The notes: a model not told the origin generated them from the letters alone. A DNA stretch of 64,000 nucleotides from Argentina anserina (GCF_933775445.1 NC_065875.1:3472001-3536000); one strand, 5' to 3'; counted from the stretch's first letter, positions 11,763 to 22,500 are shown. Numbers and translations are program-made.

Positions 11763-14362
11763 ATGTCTAGGATAATTATACTAACTGATAGCGATTCCGC
11801 GTCTGCAGAAGGAAGTTGGTCCGCGTCGTCATCCGCTTGGTCGTGGACAAGTGAATTGGAGACCAACTACTTGGACTTGGTGCGGCGTAGTGGTGGAAAC
11901 GATTTGCATCGCGAAGGTCGTGCTGCTGTCTTTGCTAGAGTGTTAGCGAACTGGGACACGAGTGAATCGTCAAGCACCATGGAGTCGCAACGTGAAGAGA
12001 CCGGAGAAAGTGAAGGAGTATCTGAGCGTATCATAAGTGCTTCGGGGACTAGCACTTCGGGCCCAACGCTGAGCCCAGCGCCTGTAAGGCGCTGGTTAGA
12101 TGGTGGTGTGCAGCGATCGGAAGTGGAGGAAGCACATGGAGCCGACTCCGCCGCAGTGAGTGGTTATGTGGGCGAATTTAAGTTACCTGGGAAGATCCTC
12201 GCCCGTGCGATTCGGCGTGATGAATTTGGTTCAATGTTGCCAAACGGGCATGCGTTGGTGAGTCCCTCCGTATTACGACTTGGGGTGGAGTTGCCGTTAG
12301 ATCCTCGTCTGCAGTGTCTTGTGGCGGAGTTTGGCTTGGCTTTTGGCCAAGTGAGTTACAACATGTGGCGGGTTCTTCTCGGTCTCTGTTCATTATTCTA
12401 CCTGTCGGGGTGTTCGGCTCCTACTGCGGCGGAGGTACTCCATTTCTTCAAAGTGGACTACAACCAGCGTAATGGTAATGGGGGGACCGCGCGGTTTGTG
12501 AGGCGGGATGAGCGCAGTGAGTACCAGGTTTTAGAGAACTGGCCCACCTCGGAGGCGAACTGGAGAAAAAACAGCTTCGTGGTGGAGGACGGGTGGGAGT
12601 ATGGGCGCATTAACGGGGTAGAGTATGTCCCAAGGAAACGTATTCCCTCGCGGTTTCGGGCTATTGACTGTAGGTTTCAATGCTTTACTAAATGTTGTTA
12701 CTACGGAATGATTGTTTGCTGATGCTACCTTCGCTCTGTTTTTGTTTGTGTAGCTGGAAGGAGATTGGTTTTGTCCGAACGAGAGGTTGATCGGGTGAAT
12801 CGCGTAACTTATCTTTGGAGGTGTCAGGGTGAAGACTTGGTTCACGATTTAAAGGTATTGACGAACCCGTACCTCCTGTTCGAGCAAGGATTACTCCGTC
12901 GTCATCGTAAGTAGAAGCGCTCTGTTCCTCCCTCTTTGCTTTGTTTGTGGCATACTAATCTTTTGTTATATGTGCAGCTACGACGCTCTCGGTGAACAGG
13001 AATTTCGAGAAATCAGAGCGCATCTGCTACGCCCGGTTTCTGCAGCGGGAAGATCCTGACGTTACGCCGGATACTGAAGGGCTAGCGATCACGATGTTGC
13101 GACGCGTCATGTCTAAGAAGGTGGCAGCCTCGACAAAGAAAGTAAACGTCGCAGCGCAGCGAGTCGAGGATTCGTCCGTGGTTGTGGACCTGTCCATTCC
13201 TCTGCATGCGAACCTGCCAAATGAACAGGGATTACCGCGCCGCAGTGATGCGGAAGGAGTGGGCCGTATCGATGCTGATCCGCATCTGGCTGATCCGGCG
13301 GTGTCACTTGAGACTGGCAGGAAAAAGAAGCTGCAGAAGGCGGGCGCATCTTCGAAAAGAGCAAAGTCATCTGTTGCTCCCGAGGATGTGGAGGATGCGA
13401 CAGTGGAGGCTCCGCCTCCTAAAAGACAGAGGACCACGCAGCCGGCGCCACTCACCTTCACGGAGTCTCGGGTTTTCGAGGATCTGTCTGCCTTGGACCG
13501 CAGTCCTCTGAGCCAGCTAGGAGCTTCGGAACTGGAGAAGCTGGTGTTGCTTAGTCAGCGCGCCGGGCTCGGGGGTTTGAGGCGCCCTGAAGGATCTGGT
13601 CTGGACCTGCGGAGTCCCCTTGGTCTTGCTGCCACGAGGGCAGCGAAGATGGTGTTTAATTTTCTTGATGCGGAGCGGGATGCTCTGGAGGCGCAGTGCC
13701 ATCTCGCCGAAGTGGTTGAACGGGACAGCACCCATGCGACAAGGGTGTTGCTGCTGGAAAATGACTTGGCCAATGCTAGGGCCAAGTTGGAAAATGCGGC
13801 GAACCTCCAGGAGGACCTTCGGCAGGAGGTTGCCCGTCGAGAGGTAGCGGAGTCACTTGCCCGGGAAGCGGCGGCGGAGAGGGATGCGGCGCAGTCTGCC
13901 CTTGCGGATGCAGAGGAGCTCGTTAGACGGATGAGCGAGGAGGCGGAAGCTGAGAGGGCCCGCGTAGCAGAGGAGGCTGCGTCTAGCGCCGTGGCTGCCT
14001 TCAAATCATCCACGGAGATGACTAAGTACTTGGAAGGGTACTATGTCACGGCCGTGGGTGACATGATAGCGCAGTTCCAGGAGCTGGAGATGCTGGATCC
14101 CGCGGACTACGAGGTCCGGCTGACGGAGAAGGGCTTGGAACCGCCGCCCATGCCACATGAAGTGACTCCGCCCTTTTCGCAGCCTGCTACTACTGCGGAG
14201 GCCGAAGGTGGTAAGGAAATTTCTAACTCTTCTTCGTCTGGTTTTTCTTGTGATAATGACAGGTCTGATTCTAATCCGGAGACTCCCTCTCCTACTCCTC
14301 CTTCTCAGAGCATCAGGATGCGCAACCGCCGCAAGGCGAATCGGGGGAAGCGGCGGGGCTAG
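11763..14362 (+). CDS. Antisense ORF of Tat element (putative gypsy-type transposon domain protein)
   Basis: Three exons join in frame: 11763-12669, 12754-12906 and 12978-14362, with GT-AG borders and matching phases; 814 codons plus stop from the ATG at 11763 (the frame is open back to 11586). The N-terminal half holds the block GLAFGQVSYNMWRVLLGLCS and later NWRKNSFVVEDGWEY, the style of Pfam Transposase_28, 'putative gypsy type transposon'. The C-terminal third is a long Ala/Glu/Arg-rich coiled coil (about 13640-14020), then a Ser/Pro-rich part and a basic tail. It is encoded opposite to gag-pol, tail to tail with integrase. Such antisense genes are known in Tat-type elements (for example Grande); their role is not established. 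Unlike gag-pol this gene shows no lesion. The exact start is uncertain because a 5' UTR intron is possible. Confidence 0.75.
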
Positions 14363-14835
14363 AAGCTGCGGGTACCGACGATGCGGTCTGAGCAACGCTG
14401 GCGGACCAAATTGCGGGGGAGGAGTAGGATAGGGTGACAAGATGATTGTAATGCGTCTCCTGTCGCCGTAGCCTTTATGTTCTTGTAAAAAAATTTTTTT
14501 TTTGTAACGGCCTTTTGTGCCGAACTTGTTATCGTCTGATGAATGGAAGTTCTTTTTGATTCGTGTTGTTTTTGTACTATTGCCGTAGCAATATTGTGGT
14601 TGTTGTTTTGTGCTTTTGGTTGTATGCTTAATTCTATCTTTGTTGCGCGCACAATGAAATTGTCTGTCGAAGGAATTTAATTGCCATAGTACGCTAGCGT
14701 AGTAAGGGTCAATGGTTTGAAAAATTCCTCATTTCATTGATAGCCTGGCCGAAGCCGTTTTGTACAAAGATAGCTAAAGCAGTGTGCCAGAAGCACTCAA
14801 ACAGTTAGTCCTTGTCGTGTGCTACGCGTGGACTC

Positions 14836-16593
14836 TTACTTGTAATAGTACTTGAGTTGTTCCATGTTCCAAGGATGGGCTAGTTTCTCTCCGTACTTGT
14901 CTTCTAGGCAGTACGTGTTTGGTGCTATGATTTGGACGACCTTATACGGTCCATCCCATCTCGGGCGTAGTCCAGTGACCTTTGTTTGGATCTTCTTTAG
15001 GACCCAGTCGCCTAATTGTAGTGTCCTGCTCTTGACTCTCGAGTTATAGAAGCGTGCCACGCGCTGTTTGTTCTGGATGTTATGGCGATGCGCTGTGATG
15101 CGTTTCTCTTCCAGGAGATCCTTATCAAGGTGTATACTGTCCGAATTGGTATCAGGGTCGAATAGCGAAACCCGTTGTGTTGGCTGAATTACTTCGATGG
15201 GTAGAACTGCTTCCGTGCCATACATTAAGCAAAAAGGAGTTTCGCCCGTGGCCTCTGTTGGTGTGGTACGGATTGCCCATACTACCTCGTCAAGTTTTTC
15301 TGGCCAAAGTCCTTTAGCTTCACCCAGCTTTTTCCGAAGAAGGCTTTTAATCAATTTGTTGGCGGCTTCTACCTGCCCATTGGTTTTTGGATGTGCTACG
15401 GATGCGAATTTGAGCTTAGTTCCTCTTGCCTTGCACCAACTGATGAGGTACTCGTTGTTGAATTGCGTACCGTTATCTGTGATGATAGACTCCGGCGTAC
15501 CGTGACGGTAGAAGATGTTGCGTTGCAGGAAGTTTTGAACCTTCTCGGTTGTTATGGCCGTCAGGGGCGCAGCTTCAATCCATTTGGAATGATAATCGAT
15601 ACATACAATGACCCACTTGAATTGACATTTCCCGACGGGTAATGGGCCAATCAGATCCATTCCCCAAAGGCAGTTGATCCACGGGCTAACTATGTAGGAT
15701 AGTGGTTCGGAGGGTAGGCGTGGTATGGGTCCATGGATTTGGCATTTGTGGCAAGACCTGGCGAGCTCCTGTGCATCGGAGGCTAATGTGGGCCAATAAT
15801 ATCCTGTGCGGAGTGTTTTTGTGGCCAATGTGCGGCTGCCGTAATGGTTGCCACAATCACCGCTGTGGATTTCGTTCAAGATCTGCTTGCCTTCTTTGGT
15901 TGTGACGCATTTGAGGTCAGCATTCAGCAGACCGTGGGGATAGAGTGTGTTGTTCCGCAGGTAATATCTTACCGCCCGTCTCCTTAGTTGTTTTGCCATG
16001 GTCTCGTCTTCTGGTAGCTTGCCGTTGCACTTGAATGCTACTATCTCATCCATCCACGAGGCTTGGTCGCGCTCTATCTGGCATATCTGTTGCAAGGTCT
16101 GGTGAATGGAGGGATGGTGGAGAATTTCGACCCTGGTATCCTGGTGGCATTGGTGGGGTTGCGCCGTGGCGAGTCTTGCTAAGGAGTCCGCTCTTGCGTT
16201 ATTGGCCCTCGGTATTTGATTGATGTGGTAGAATTCGAACCGCTTTAATAATGTTGTGGCATACGCCAGGTAGGCTGCTAGTTGCTCATCCTTAGCAGTG
16301 AAGGACCCGGTGATTTGATTGACTACGAGCTGAGAATCACTAAACACATTAATGCTAGTGGCACCTGTGCTTAAGGCCAATTGTAGTCCCGCAATCAGTG
16401 CTTCGTACTCCGCTACATTGTTGGAGGCGGCAAAGTTGAATTTTAAAGCATACTCGAGTTCGAGTCCCCCCGGTCCGCTCAAGATGATCCCCGCTCCGCT
16501 AGATTTTGCGCAGCTAGAGCCATCTACGTGCAGGTTCCATGGCGAAATACTGACGGGGTGGATGACCTTATCTGGTTCCACTTCCGCCGTACC
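14836..16593 (-). CDS. pol: Tat pol, distal part: second RNase H and integrase
   Basis: The frame runs on from the upstream pol frame after a single TGA at 16594-16596, with no ATG near its start, so it is one pol split by a stop codon. Residues below count from the GTG at 16581. The extra RNase H is complete: D20 in NLHVDGSS, E58/E60 in NNVAEYEAL, D82 in VFSDSQL and D132 in NARADSLARL. Integrase follows with the zinc-binding H239, H246, C277, C280 and the catalytic D309, D369 and E405, the last two 35 residues apart. The C-terminus keeps a GPY-like module (RWDGPYKVV) and ends YYYK. It would process the RNA-DNA hybrid and insert the cDNA. The stop means it can only be made by readthrough or supplied by another copy. 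Confidence 0.93.
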   Translation of the reverse strand, partial: GTAEVEPDKVIHPVSISPWNLHVDGSSCAKSSGAGIILSGPGGLELEYALKFNFAASNNVAEYEALIAGLQLALSTGATSINVFSDSQLVVNQITGSFTAKDEQLAAYLAYATTLLKRFEFYHINQIPRANNARADSLARLATAQPHQCHQDTRVEILHHPSIHQTLQQICQIERDQASWMDEIVAFKCNGKLPEDETMAKQLRRRAVRYYLRNNTLYPHGLLNADLKCVTTKEGKQILNEIHSGDCGNHYGSRTLATKTLRTGYYWPTLASDAQELARSCHKCQIHGPIPRLPSEPLSYIVSPWINCLWGMDLIGPLPVGKCQFKWVIVCIDYHSKWIEAAPLTAITTEKVQNFLQRNIFYRHGTPESIITDNGTQFNNEYLISWCKARGTKLKFASVAHPKTNGQVEAANKLIKSLLRKKLGEAKGLWPEKLDEVVWAIRTTPTEATGETPFCLMYGTEAVLPIEVIQPTQRVSLFDPDTNSDSIHLDKDLLEEKRITAHRHNIQNKQRVARFYNSRVKSRTLQLGDWVLKKIQTKVTGLRPRWDGPYKVVQIIAPNTYCLEDKYGEKLAHPWNMEQLKYYYK

Positions 16594-19500
16594 TCAGGGG
16601 ATCATTTCTGCTATGAAATCGGCTACGGCCTGTCCTTTGACGGCGGGTCGTGGTCTGTATTCGATGTCGAATTCTGTCAGCTCGATAGCCCATTTGCTGA
16701 GTCGCCCGGAGTGTTCTGGATTCTGTAGTATTTGTTTGAGAGGTTGATTTGTAAGTACGTGGATGCTGTGAGCTTGGAAATAGTGGCGCAGTCGTCTGGC
16801 TGCTACGATGAGCGCGAGGGCTAACTGCTCCAATGTTGGGTATCTCGTCTCTGGGCCGTTCATGGCTCGTCCTGCGTAAAAAACTGGCAGTTCTTTAGTT
16901 CCATCACGGCGAACTAAGGCACTGCTGACCGCGGTTGTGGATACCGCTAGGTAAAGGTACAGGGGTTCACCCGGTTGTGGGGTTGACAATAATGGTACTG
17001 CGGCGAGGTAATTTTTCAATCCCTGAAAGGCCTCTTGGCAGTCCGGTGTCCATTCGATCAGTTTGCTCTTAGAGCGCCTTAACAATTTGAAGAACGGCTC
17101 ACATTTGTCAGTCAGTCTTGATATGAATCTAGATAACGCCACGAGTCTGCCTTGGAGGGCTTCTACATCCTTCTTGAGTATTGGCTGCGCCATATCTAGG
17201 ATGGCTTGTATCTTTTCGGGATTTGCCTCTATGCCGCGTTGACTGACGATGTAGCCCAGGAACTTGCTTGTTGTTACGCCGAAAAAACATTTCTCCGGGT
17301 TTAATCTCATCTTGTACTTTTTGAGCACATTGAAGATGGTTCGGAGGTTGGTTACATGGTCTTCTGCTTTTATGCTTTTGGCCAGCATGTCATCGACGTA
17401 CACCTCGATTTCCCGACCGATGTGTTGGTCAAACATTTGTGTGACGCAACGCACATACGTAGCACCCGCATTTTTTAATTCGAAGGGCATTACGTTATAA
17501 CAGTACAGGCCCCTATCAGTGACGAAGGTCGTAGCTTCTTGATCCGCCGGGTTCATGCGTATCTGATTGTATCCGGAGTAGGCGTCCATCATACTAAGCA
17601 ACTCATGACCTGCCGTGGCATCAATGAGCTGGTCAATTCTTGGTAGGGGGAAACTGTCCTTTGGGCATGCTTTGTTTACGTTCTTGTAATCCACACACAT
17701 ACGCCATTTACCGTTGGCTTTACGTACCATAACACAGTTTGAGATCCACTCAGGGTACTGTACTTCCCGGACGAACTTCATGCCTCTCAATTTGTCAACT
17801 TCCTGGCGTATCGCCATGCTTTTTTCATCGTCGAAGCTTCGACGCTTTTGCTTAATTGGGTGTGCGGAAGATTTGATGTGCAATTCATGCATGATGATGT
17901 TGGGCGAGATGCCAGGCATGTCTTCATAAGACCATGCGAAGACTTCCATGTTGTCGCCCAAGAAACTTGTTAAATCTCTCTCAACAGTGGGATTGAGAGT
18001 TGCCCCGATTTTGATCTTGCGCTCCGGATGACTTGCGAATGGCGTAATGCTTTTCAATGAGGATTCAGGGTTTGCCGGGATTTTTGTCTCGTATGGCGTA
18101 GCCTTCTGCTTGCTCTTTCCCCTCGACGTTTCGCCATCTCGTGCGTCGACAACTTTGTCGGTTAAGTTTACTGTGGCGTGTACTGCCAGGATTTCGTGTC
18201 GGTTGCGCGTTTGTCGAATTGCGCGTGTCTGGCAATCTTTTGCCACGGATTGTGAACCCCGGACCTGTCCTGTTCCGTGCGGAGTTGGGAATTTCATGAG
18301 CATCATGTGTCCGGCGATAAAAGTTCGCATCCGGTTAAGTGTAGGCCGGCCGATGATCCCGTTGTATGAGCTGTAGGCATCGACTATGATGAACTCAGCT
18401 TCGACGCAAACTGTGCATGGTGCGGTCCCAATGCGTACTGTCATATAATCCGAACCTAGGGGTTGGGTTATGTCACCAGAGAAGCTGACTAGCGGTTCGT
18501 GGTCTTGTACCAACTTCTTGCCGCTACGCTCCATTTTTTTGTAGCAGCCTTTGAATAGGACGTTGACTGCAGATCCCGTGTCGATCATCATCTTTCCTAC
18601 ATCCCATTGTCCGCCCAAGATTGCGTCTATGAGGAAAGCGTCGTCATTGGGTAGGGAGATGCCAATTTCCTCGTCCTCAGTGAAGGTGATCGGTTTCCAT
18701 CCTTCTTTCTGTCGTTTAACGGTTCCTCCTGTGATGGCGTACACCTGCCTTGGGTGATTATTGCGGTTAAAGCGCTTTTTTGCTCGGTTGGACAAGTTGG
18801 TCTTCGGGGCTCCTCCCTCTATAACGTTGATGCGGCGTAGGGTCTCGACTGCAGCAACCACATTCTGCTGTGCCCTCTGCTGCGCCGGGCGAACTCCCGT
18901 GTCGCCATTGGCTCTTAATATGCGGAGGGTGCGGCAATCATTCGTGTTATGACTTCCATTTACGTGGAATCTGCACCATTTACCAGTTTCTGCTTCGGTT
19001 TGGGGGCGTAGCGGTCTTGCTGATTTCCTCAACGTGCCCTGATGTGCGTGGAAAAAGTCTTCCAGGGTCTTTTCCCTAGGCAGTGTGTGGTCACTACGGC
19101 GTCCCATCGCATTAACTTGGCGGGGGTCTCTGTTGTCGCGACGTTCCTGGCCGAGTCTCCTGTTCTTGTCCCGGCCTCTGTGCCGATCGTTGTTACGCGC
19201 ATCATGGTGATTGGCTTGATGCCACTCTCTTTTCCTGCCTTTGCTATGGTCTTCTGTGTTTGGGAAGAGCTCGCGCTGGAGGGGGACTGTGTGTGTAGAC
19301 GTCTGCGTCACAGTAGTTTTGTCTAATGGTACTGGGGTCCGCTTCTCTCCGTATGTGACGTATTCTGCCTGAGCGTATCGTACTGCTTCAGTCATGATGT
19401 CATCGTATGTGGCGCCGCGCATTCGAGGGTCCACATTAATGTGGAACAAGAAGTTCTCTGACCGTAGTCCTTCCTTAAAAGCGGCCAAGGCGAGCGTTTT

Positions 19501-19743
19501 GTTCAGGTTCCGACATCTAGATGCCGCAGTCTGCCATTGCATGACGAAGGTGCCCAATGTTTCCCTGCTCTCTTGTTTTACTTGAAATAGGCCATCAGTT
19601 GTGTGGGCGGCCCCGGCCATGAGTATAAACCGATTAAGAAATGCTGTGGTTAACTGCGCGAAAGAATCCATGGAGTTCGCTGGTTGTTCAAAGAACCAAT
19701 TCATGGCATCCCCATCTAATGTTTCGCTGAATAGGTGGCACAA
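16594..19743 (-). CDS. gag-pol: Tat gag-pol, proximal part: gag, protease, RT, degenerate RNase H
   Basis: A 1049-residue open frame. Gag capsid-like sequence comes first (LDGDAMNWFFEQPANSMDSF), then a basic region and a zinc-knuckle-like WCRFHVNGSHNTNDC (257-270). The protease motif is DTGSA (388-392). Reverse transcriptase has D720 in MMDAYSGYNQI and YVDD (782-785); MPFELKNAGATY departs from the usual MPFGLKNAGATY. The first RNase H is degenerate (LYLAVSTTAVSSAL at about 930-942 lacks the catalytic Asp), which is normal for Tat elements, where the second RNase H takes over. The frame ends in a TGA at 16594-16596 just before that second RNase H. The listed first Met (19743) lies inside gag; the true N-terminus is in the broken stretch upstream. 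Confidence 0.93.
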   Translation of the reverse strand: MCHLFSETLDGDAMNWFFEQPANSMDSFAQLTTAFLNRFILMAGAAHTTDGLFQVKQESRETLGTFVMQWQTAASRCRNLNKTLALAAFKEGLRSENFLFHINVDPRMRGATYDDIMTEAVRYAQAEYVTYGEKRTPVPLDKTTVTQTSTHTVPLQRELFPNTEDHSKGRKREWHQANHHDARNNDRHRGRDKNRRLGQERRDNRDPRQVNAMGRRSDHTLPREKTLEDFFHAHQGTLRKSARPLRPQTEAETGKWCRFHVNGSHNTNDCRTLRILRANGDTGVRPAQQRAQQNVVAAVETLRRINVIEGGAPKTNLSNRAKKRFNRNNHPRQVYAITGGTVKRQKEGWKPITFTEDEEIGISLPNDDAFLIDAILGGQWDVGKMMIDTGSAVNVLFKGCYKKMERSGKKLVQDHEPLVSFSGDITQPLGSDYMTVRIGTAPCTVCVEAEFIIVDAYSSYNGIIGRPTLNRMRTFIAGHMMLMKFPTPHGTGQVRGSQSVAKDCQTRAIRQTRNRHEILAVHATVNLTDKVVDARDGETSRGKSKQKATPYETKIPANPESSLKSITPFASHPERKIKIGATLNPTVERDLTSFLGDNMEVFAWSYEDMPGISPNIIMHELHIKSSAHPIKQKRRSFDDEKSMAIRQEVDKLRGMKFVREVQYPEWISNCVMVRKANGKWRMCVDYKNVNKACPKDSFPLPRIDQLIDATAGHELLSMMDAYSGYNQIRMNPADQEATTFVTDRGLYCYNVMPFELKNAGATYVRCVTQMFDQHIGREIEVYVDDMLAKSIKAEDHVTNLRTIFNVLKKYKMRLNPEKCFFGVTTSKFLGYIVSQRGIEANPEKIQAILDMAQPILKKDVEALQGRLVALSRFISRLTDKCEPFFKLLRRSKSKLIEWTPDCQEAFQGLKNYLAAVPLLSTPQPGEPLYLYLAVSTTAVSSALVRRDGTKELPVFYAGRAMNGPETRYPTLEQLALALIVAARRLRHYFQAHSIHVLTNQPLKQILQNPEHSGRLSKWAIELTEFDIEYRPRPAVKGQAVADFIAEMIP

Positions 19744-20243
19744 GGTGGCGTCGTCGAATTCTCTACTGGCGGTGACTTTTTTGAAGTTATCAATATGCCG
19801 GAATGGGTCGCCTTGGCGAGTTCGGAGGGGGTCAAGCTGATGCTTAAGCGAACTTGTTCTCGTCCTCTTGTTTGCGCGCTGCCCTCGCGATTTGACTCCC
19901 CATGTAAATGACTGCGCTCAGCCCGTTCGAGCTGTGTCCGTATCCTGTCAAGTTCGCTCTAAAGAGCTGCTGCTTTCTCGCGTTCCAGTACCTCGCGCTG
20001 CTGGCAATCGGCTAGATCGCGAGCCATGCTTTCCATTCTTGCGGCGGTTGCCGGATCTGTAGTCGCATTGGTACTAACGACTGTTCCGGGTGTAGGTGTG
20101 AGGATGAAAGGGTCGTTGGCGGAGGGTAGGGGGTGGTTGAGACTAAGGTCTGTGACGTCTTCGATGTGACCGCCTGCCGGGGTAGAGGGGGATGGATTCG
20201 TAGTGCCCATGTCGAACTGTAATTGTTTGGCTAGGTGTTGCAT
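19744..20243 (-). pseudogene. gag: Broken N-terminal gag of the Tat element
   Basis: A frame opens with ATG at 20243 (MQHLAKQLQF) about 40 bases after the primer-binding site and is gag-like: acidic, Ser/Pro-rich, then a coiled-coil-like ARDLADCQQREVLEREKAAA. It stops at a TAG at 19957-19959. Similar character (LDRIRTQLERAERS) runs on after the stop. The main gag frame further on (from about 19850) is in a different phase, so at least one frameshift also separates the two parts. Without repair or recoding, no full gag can be made from this copy. Confidence 0.75.
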
Positions 20244-20280
20244 GGGGTGTGTTTTGTTTTGTTTGACTTTTTGTTGCGGT

Positions 20281-20298
20281 TTCCCACAGACGGCGCCA
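20281..20298 (-). other. Primer-binding site of the Tat element
   Basis: On the minus strand TGGCGCCGTCTGTGGGAA starts one base after the 5' LTR. The TGGCGCC start matches the 3' end of tRNAs used by many Tat-type elements; the exact tRNA cannot be named without a tRNA set from this genome. Confidence 0.8.
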
Positions 20299-20299
20299 A

Positions 20300-20774
20300 T
20301 GTTAATGCTGTGATTCCCACTTGATCCAGTACGCCGTGCTCCTCGTGTATACAGTATGCCGTACTCCTGGTCACTTTCCTGTCGCAAGTAACACACGTCG
20401 TTAGAGTAGAGACCACGGCGGCGTGGTCTTCGACTCTCCGACGCTTAAGTTAGGGCAATGGTAATTTGTGCAGAGTTATGGTAGAAAGTTCAGTGTACTT
20501 ACCTTGTAAGGTCAAGAGTCTGACCTTTTATTGTTGAGTTGAAGTGGATCGTTTACTTACCATTCGATGTGGGACGAGGTCCGATTAAGGTGCTCTCTGG
20601 AGCCTTCTTTGAGATGCGCGTGAGGGCACGTCCGTAGTCAGTTTGGGCCGTGGGAAGGCCCGTTGTGTAGCTAGCGCGGCTGACTTGCTATTAGTATTGT
20701 AAGATTGTGCTATACGTTAGCTTTAATGCGCTGGTAGTTGTGCTGATTATGGCGGGCATAAGCCTATGCCAACA
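20300..20774 (-). repeat. 5' LTR of the Tat element
   Basis: 475 bp partner of 9854-10328, with one difference (G at 20682). For the minus-strand element this is the promoter-bearing LTR. CAGTT follows directly at 20775-20779. Confidence 0.97.
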
Positions 20775-20897
20775 CAGTTCAACACTTTCTAACAATTCTA
20801 TCAAAATGCACAAAAGCAGCTTCTAGCTACTAACTACTGCGTGGAACCTACTATAAACATAAGCAAATCTAGCTAGTAAAGTCTGATAAGAGTTAAT

Positions 20898-22500
20898 TTA
20901 CTTCTCTGGAAATCTAGAAACATGCTTAGCCCATTCCTCTCGAACCAAATCAATATGCATGGTTGTATAAGTCTGACTAGTAGGCATTCCCCACTGCAAT
21001 AAGGAAATTCAGCATACTCTCATTTGAGTCATTTCATTAGGCATAGCAACAATTTTGCTAATAACAAATACACAAAAAAAGCATTACCTTTCTTTCTAAG
21101 TCCAAGTTCTTGTCCTCCAAAATCTCTTTCATGTAGCGCATAACAAAATACGCACAACTCTTGACCTCTTTTTGTTGTGGAGTACCCTAAAAGTAAAGAA
21201 TTAGGATTTTTACAAGTGACGCAAATGATAAGCATGTAAATCTATTGAGCAGAAAATATAAACCAACTCACAAGAAGAGGCTTAAACGAAATATTCTGTT
21301 TCTTTAATGGGTTTCTTCAAAAGGCCCTTGTACATGTGCATGGAGCTTCAAACATAACAAGATGGTTAGCAAGTTCATGGAAGAATTATAAGTAATACTA
21401 AGTTATTGATATCTTATACTACAATATTACACACTTACTCTTTGATAATTGTTAGCAATTCAACACCATCCAGTTTCTTTCTTAGTGGATCCATATAATA
21501 TGCAGATTGCTTTGCTGGTTCAACAATTGTCAAAGTCCAATGATGACTGTGCAATAACATAATTATGTTATTTTCTTCATAAACAATAGAACATGGCAAA
21601 GCAGATGCGCTGATTGAATCTTAAATACCTTGTGTTATATGGAATTAAAAAGAGCTGCCCTGGCTCCCCTTCCTTGTACATTAGTGACAGAACACAAGAC
21701 CTCTCAGTGGGAGTTCTAGACCCAATTGCATTGACACGTTCACAGTCGACTAATGCAAACATATTGATCACATGACACTTCTTCAACCCTTCATGCAAGT
21801 GGATGCAGTTACATATTACGATGCAAAATGATAAGAACTACTTCAAGATAAATAAAACGGCATCCAATTCAAATTGGATCTACATAATCCATTATTGAAA
21901 AGAAGAACTAGCTTGCTTTAATAACAATCTATCTCATGTAGATGTGAATGACTTGGTCTGACACGTCCTCCATGTTAACTATGTTGTAGACATCTTCTCT
22001 ACTTATAACTACTTTCTTTTCATTACCATACAGATCAAGGGAACATGTGGTTTTGATAGTGACCCCTCCCTTGAGGAAAGTATTTGCCCACGTACACAAC
22101 AACTTTAACTCGCATGACAGATTTGGAGGCAAATGTTCCAGGTCAAATTTGGCATCATCAGAGTCTTGTCTTGGTCTCTTCCTAGTATAAGCACGCTTTG
22201 GTTTCTAGTTTTGCAAAATCAAGATAAAATGTTATCAAGTATTCTTAGAATATATAACAATATTGACTACTGAACAAAATTATGGTATAATTAAGCTAGC
22301 AAGGTCTTATACACATCACACCGATTGGTTACTTTTGTCTCAGCTACTGCAGTAGGTTTTCTTACTCCATGAGTAAGAACTAGTTCTTTAGGCCATGTAA
22401 CAAAACTATCAACAACATCGTTGACAATTACCATATTATCACTTACTGGAATTGGTAGTAAGGCATCGAATCAAAAGCCAAACCAAAAGAGGAAGAGTAA
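20898..22500 (-). CDS. Ulp1-like (C48 family) cysteine protease gene of the DNA transposon
   Basis: Several exons can be read on the minus strand, although borders are not certain. From the right: NDVVDSFVTWPKELV (about 22440-22380), resembling the DUF8039 region of plant transposon proteins; LPPNLSCELKLLCTWAN (about 22130); VINMFALVDCERVNAI (about 21770); HHWTLTIVEPAKQSAYYMDP (about 21548-21490) with the catalytic His and Asp; KSCAYFVMRYMKEILED (about 21163-21113) with the catalytic Cys; and HIDLVREEWAKHVSRFPEK ending at TAA 20898-20900. Ulp1 enzymes cleave SUMO from proteins; transposon-borne copies are common in plants and their role in transposition is unknown. The catalytic triad appears complete. 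The start codon and intron borders need transcript data. Confidence 0.7.

Larger units (their letters stand above)
9854..20774 (-). mobile_element. Young Ty3/gypsy Tat-lineage LTR retrotransposon
   Basis: A complete 10,921 bp element in reverse orientation. Its 475 bp LTRs (9854-10328, 20300-20774) run TG...CA and differ at one base (A at 10236, G at 20682). CAGTT is duplicated on both sides (9849-9853, 20775-20779). A primer-binding site and a polypurine tract lie next to the right and left LTR respectively. Gag, protease, reverse transcriptase, degenerate RNase H, a second intact RNase H and integrase follow in that order on the minus strand. The dual RNase H is the hallmark of the Tat lineage. 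Between pol and the 3' LTR lie a spliced gene on the opposite strand and a tandem repeat. The sense frame is broken in at least three places despite the young LTRs. Confidence 0.97.

Noticed and set aside
13027..14013. Minus-strand frames of 144 and 152 codons
   Set aside because: They are shadows of exon 3 of the Tat antisense gene; Ala/Ser-rich composition mirrors its coiled coil.
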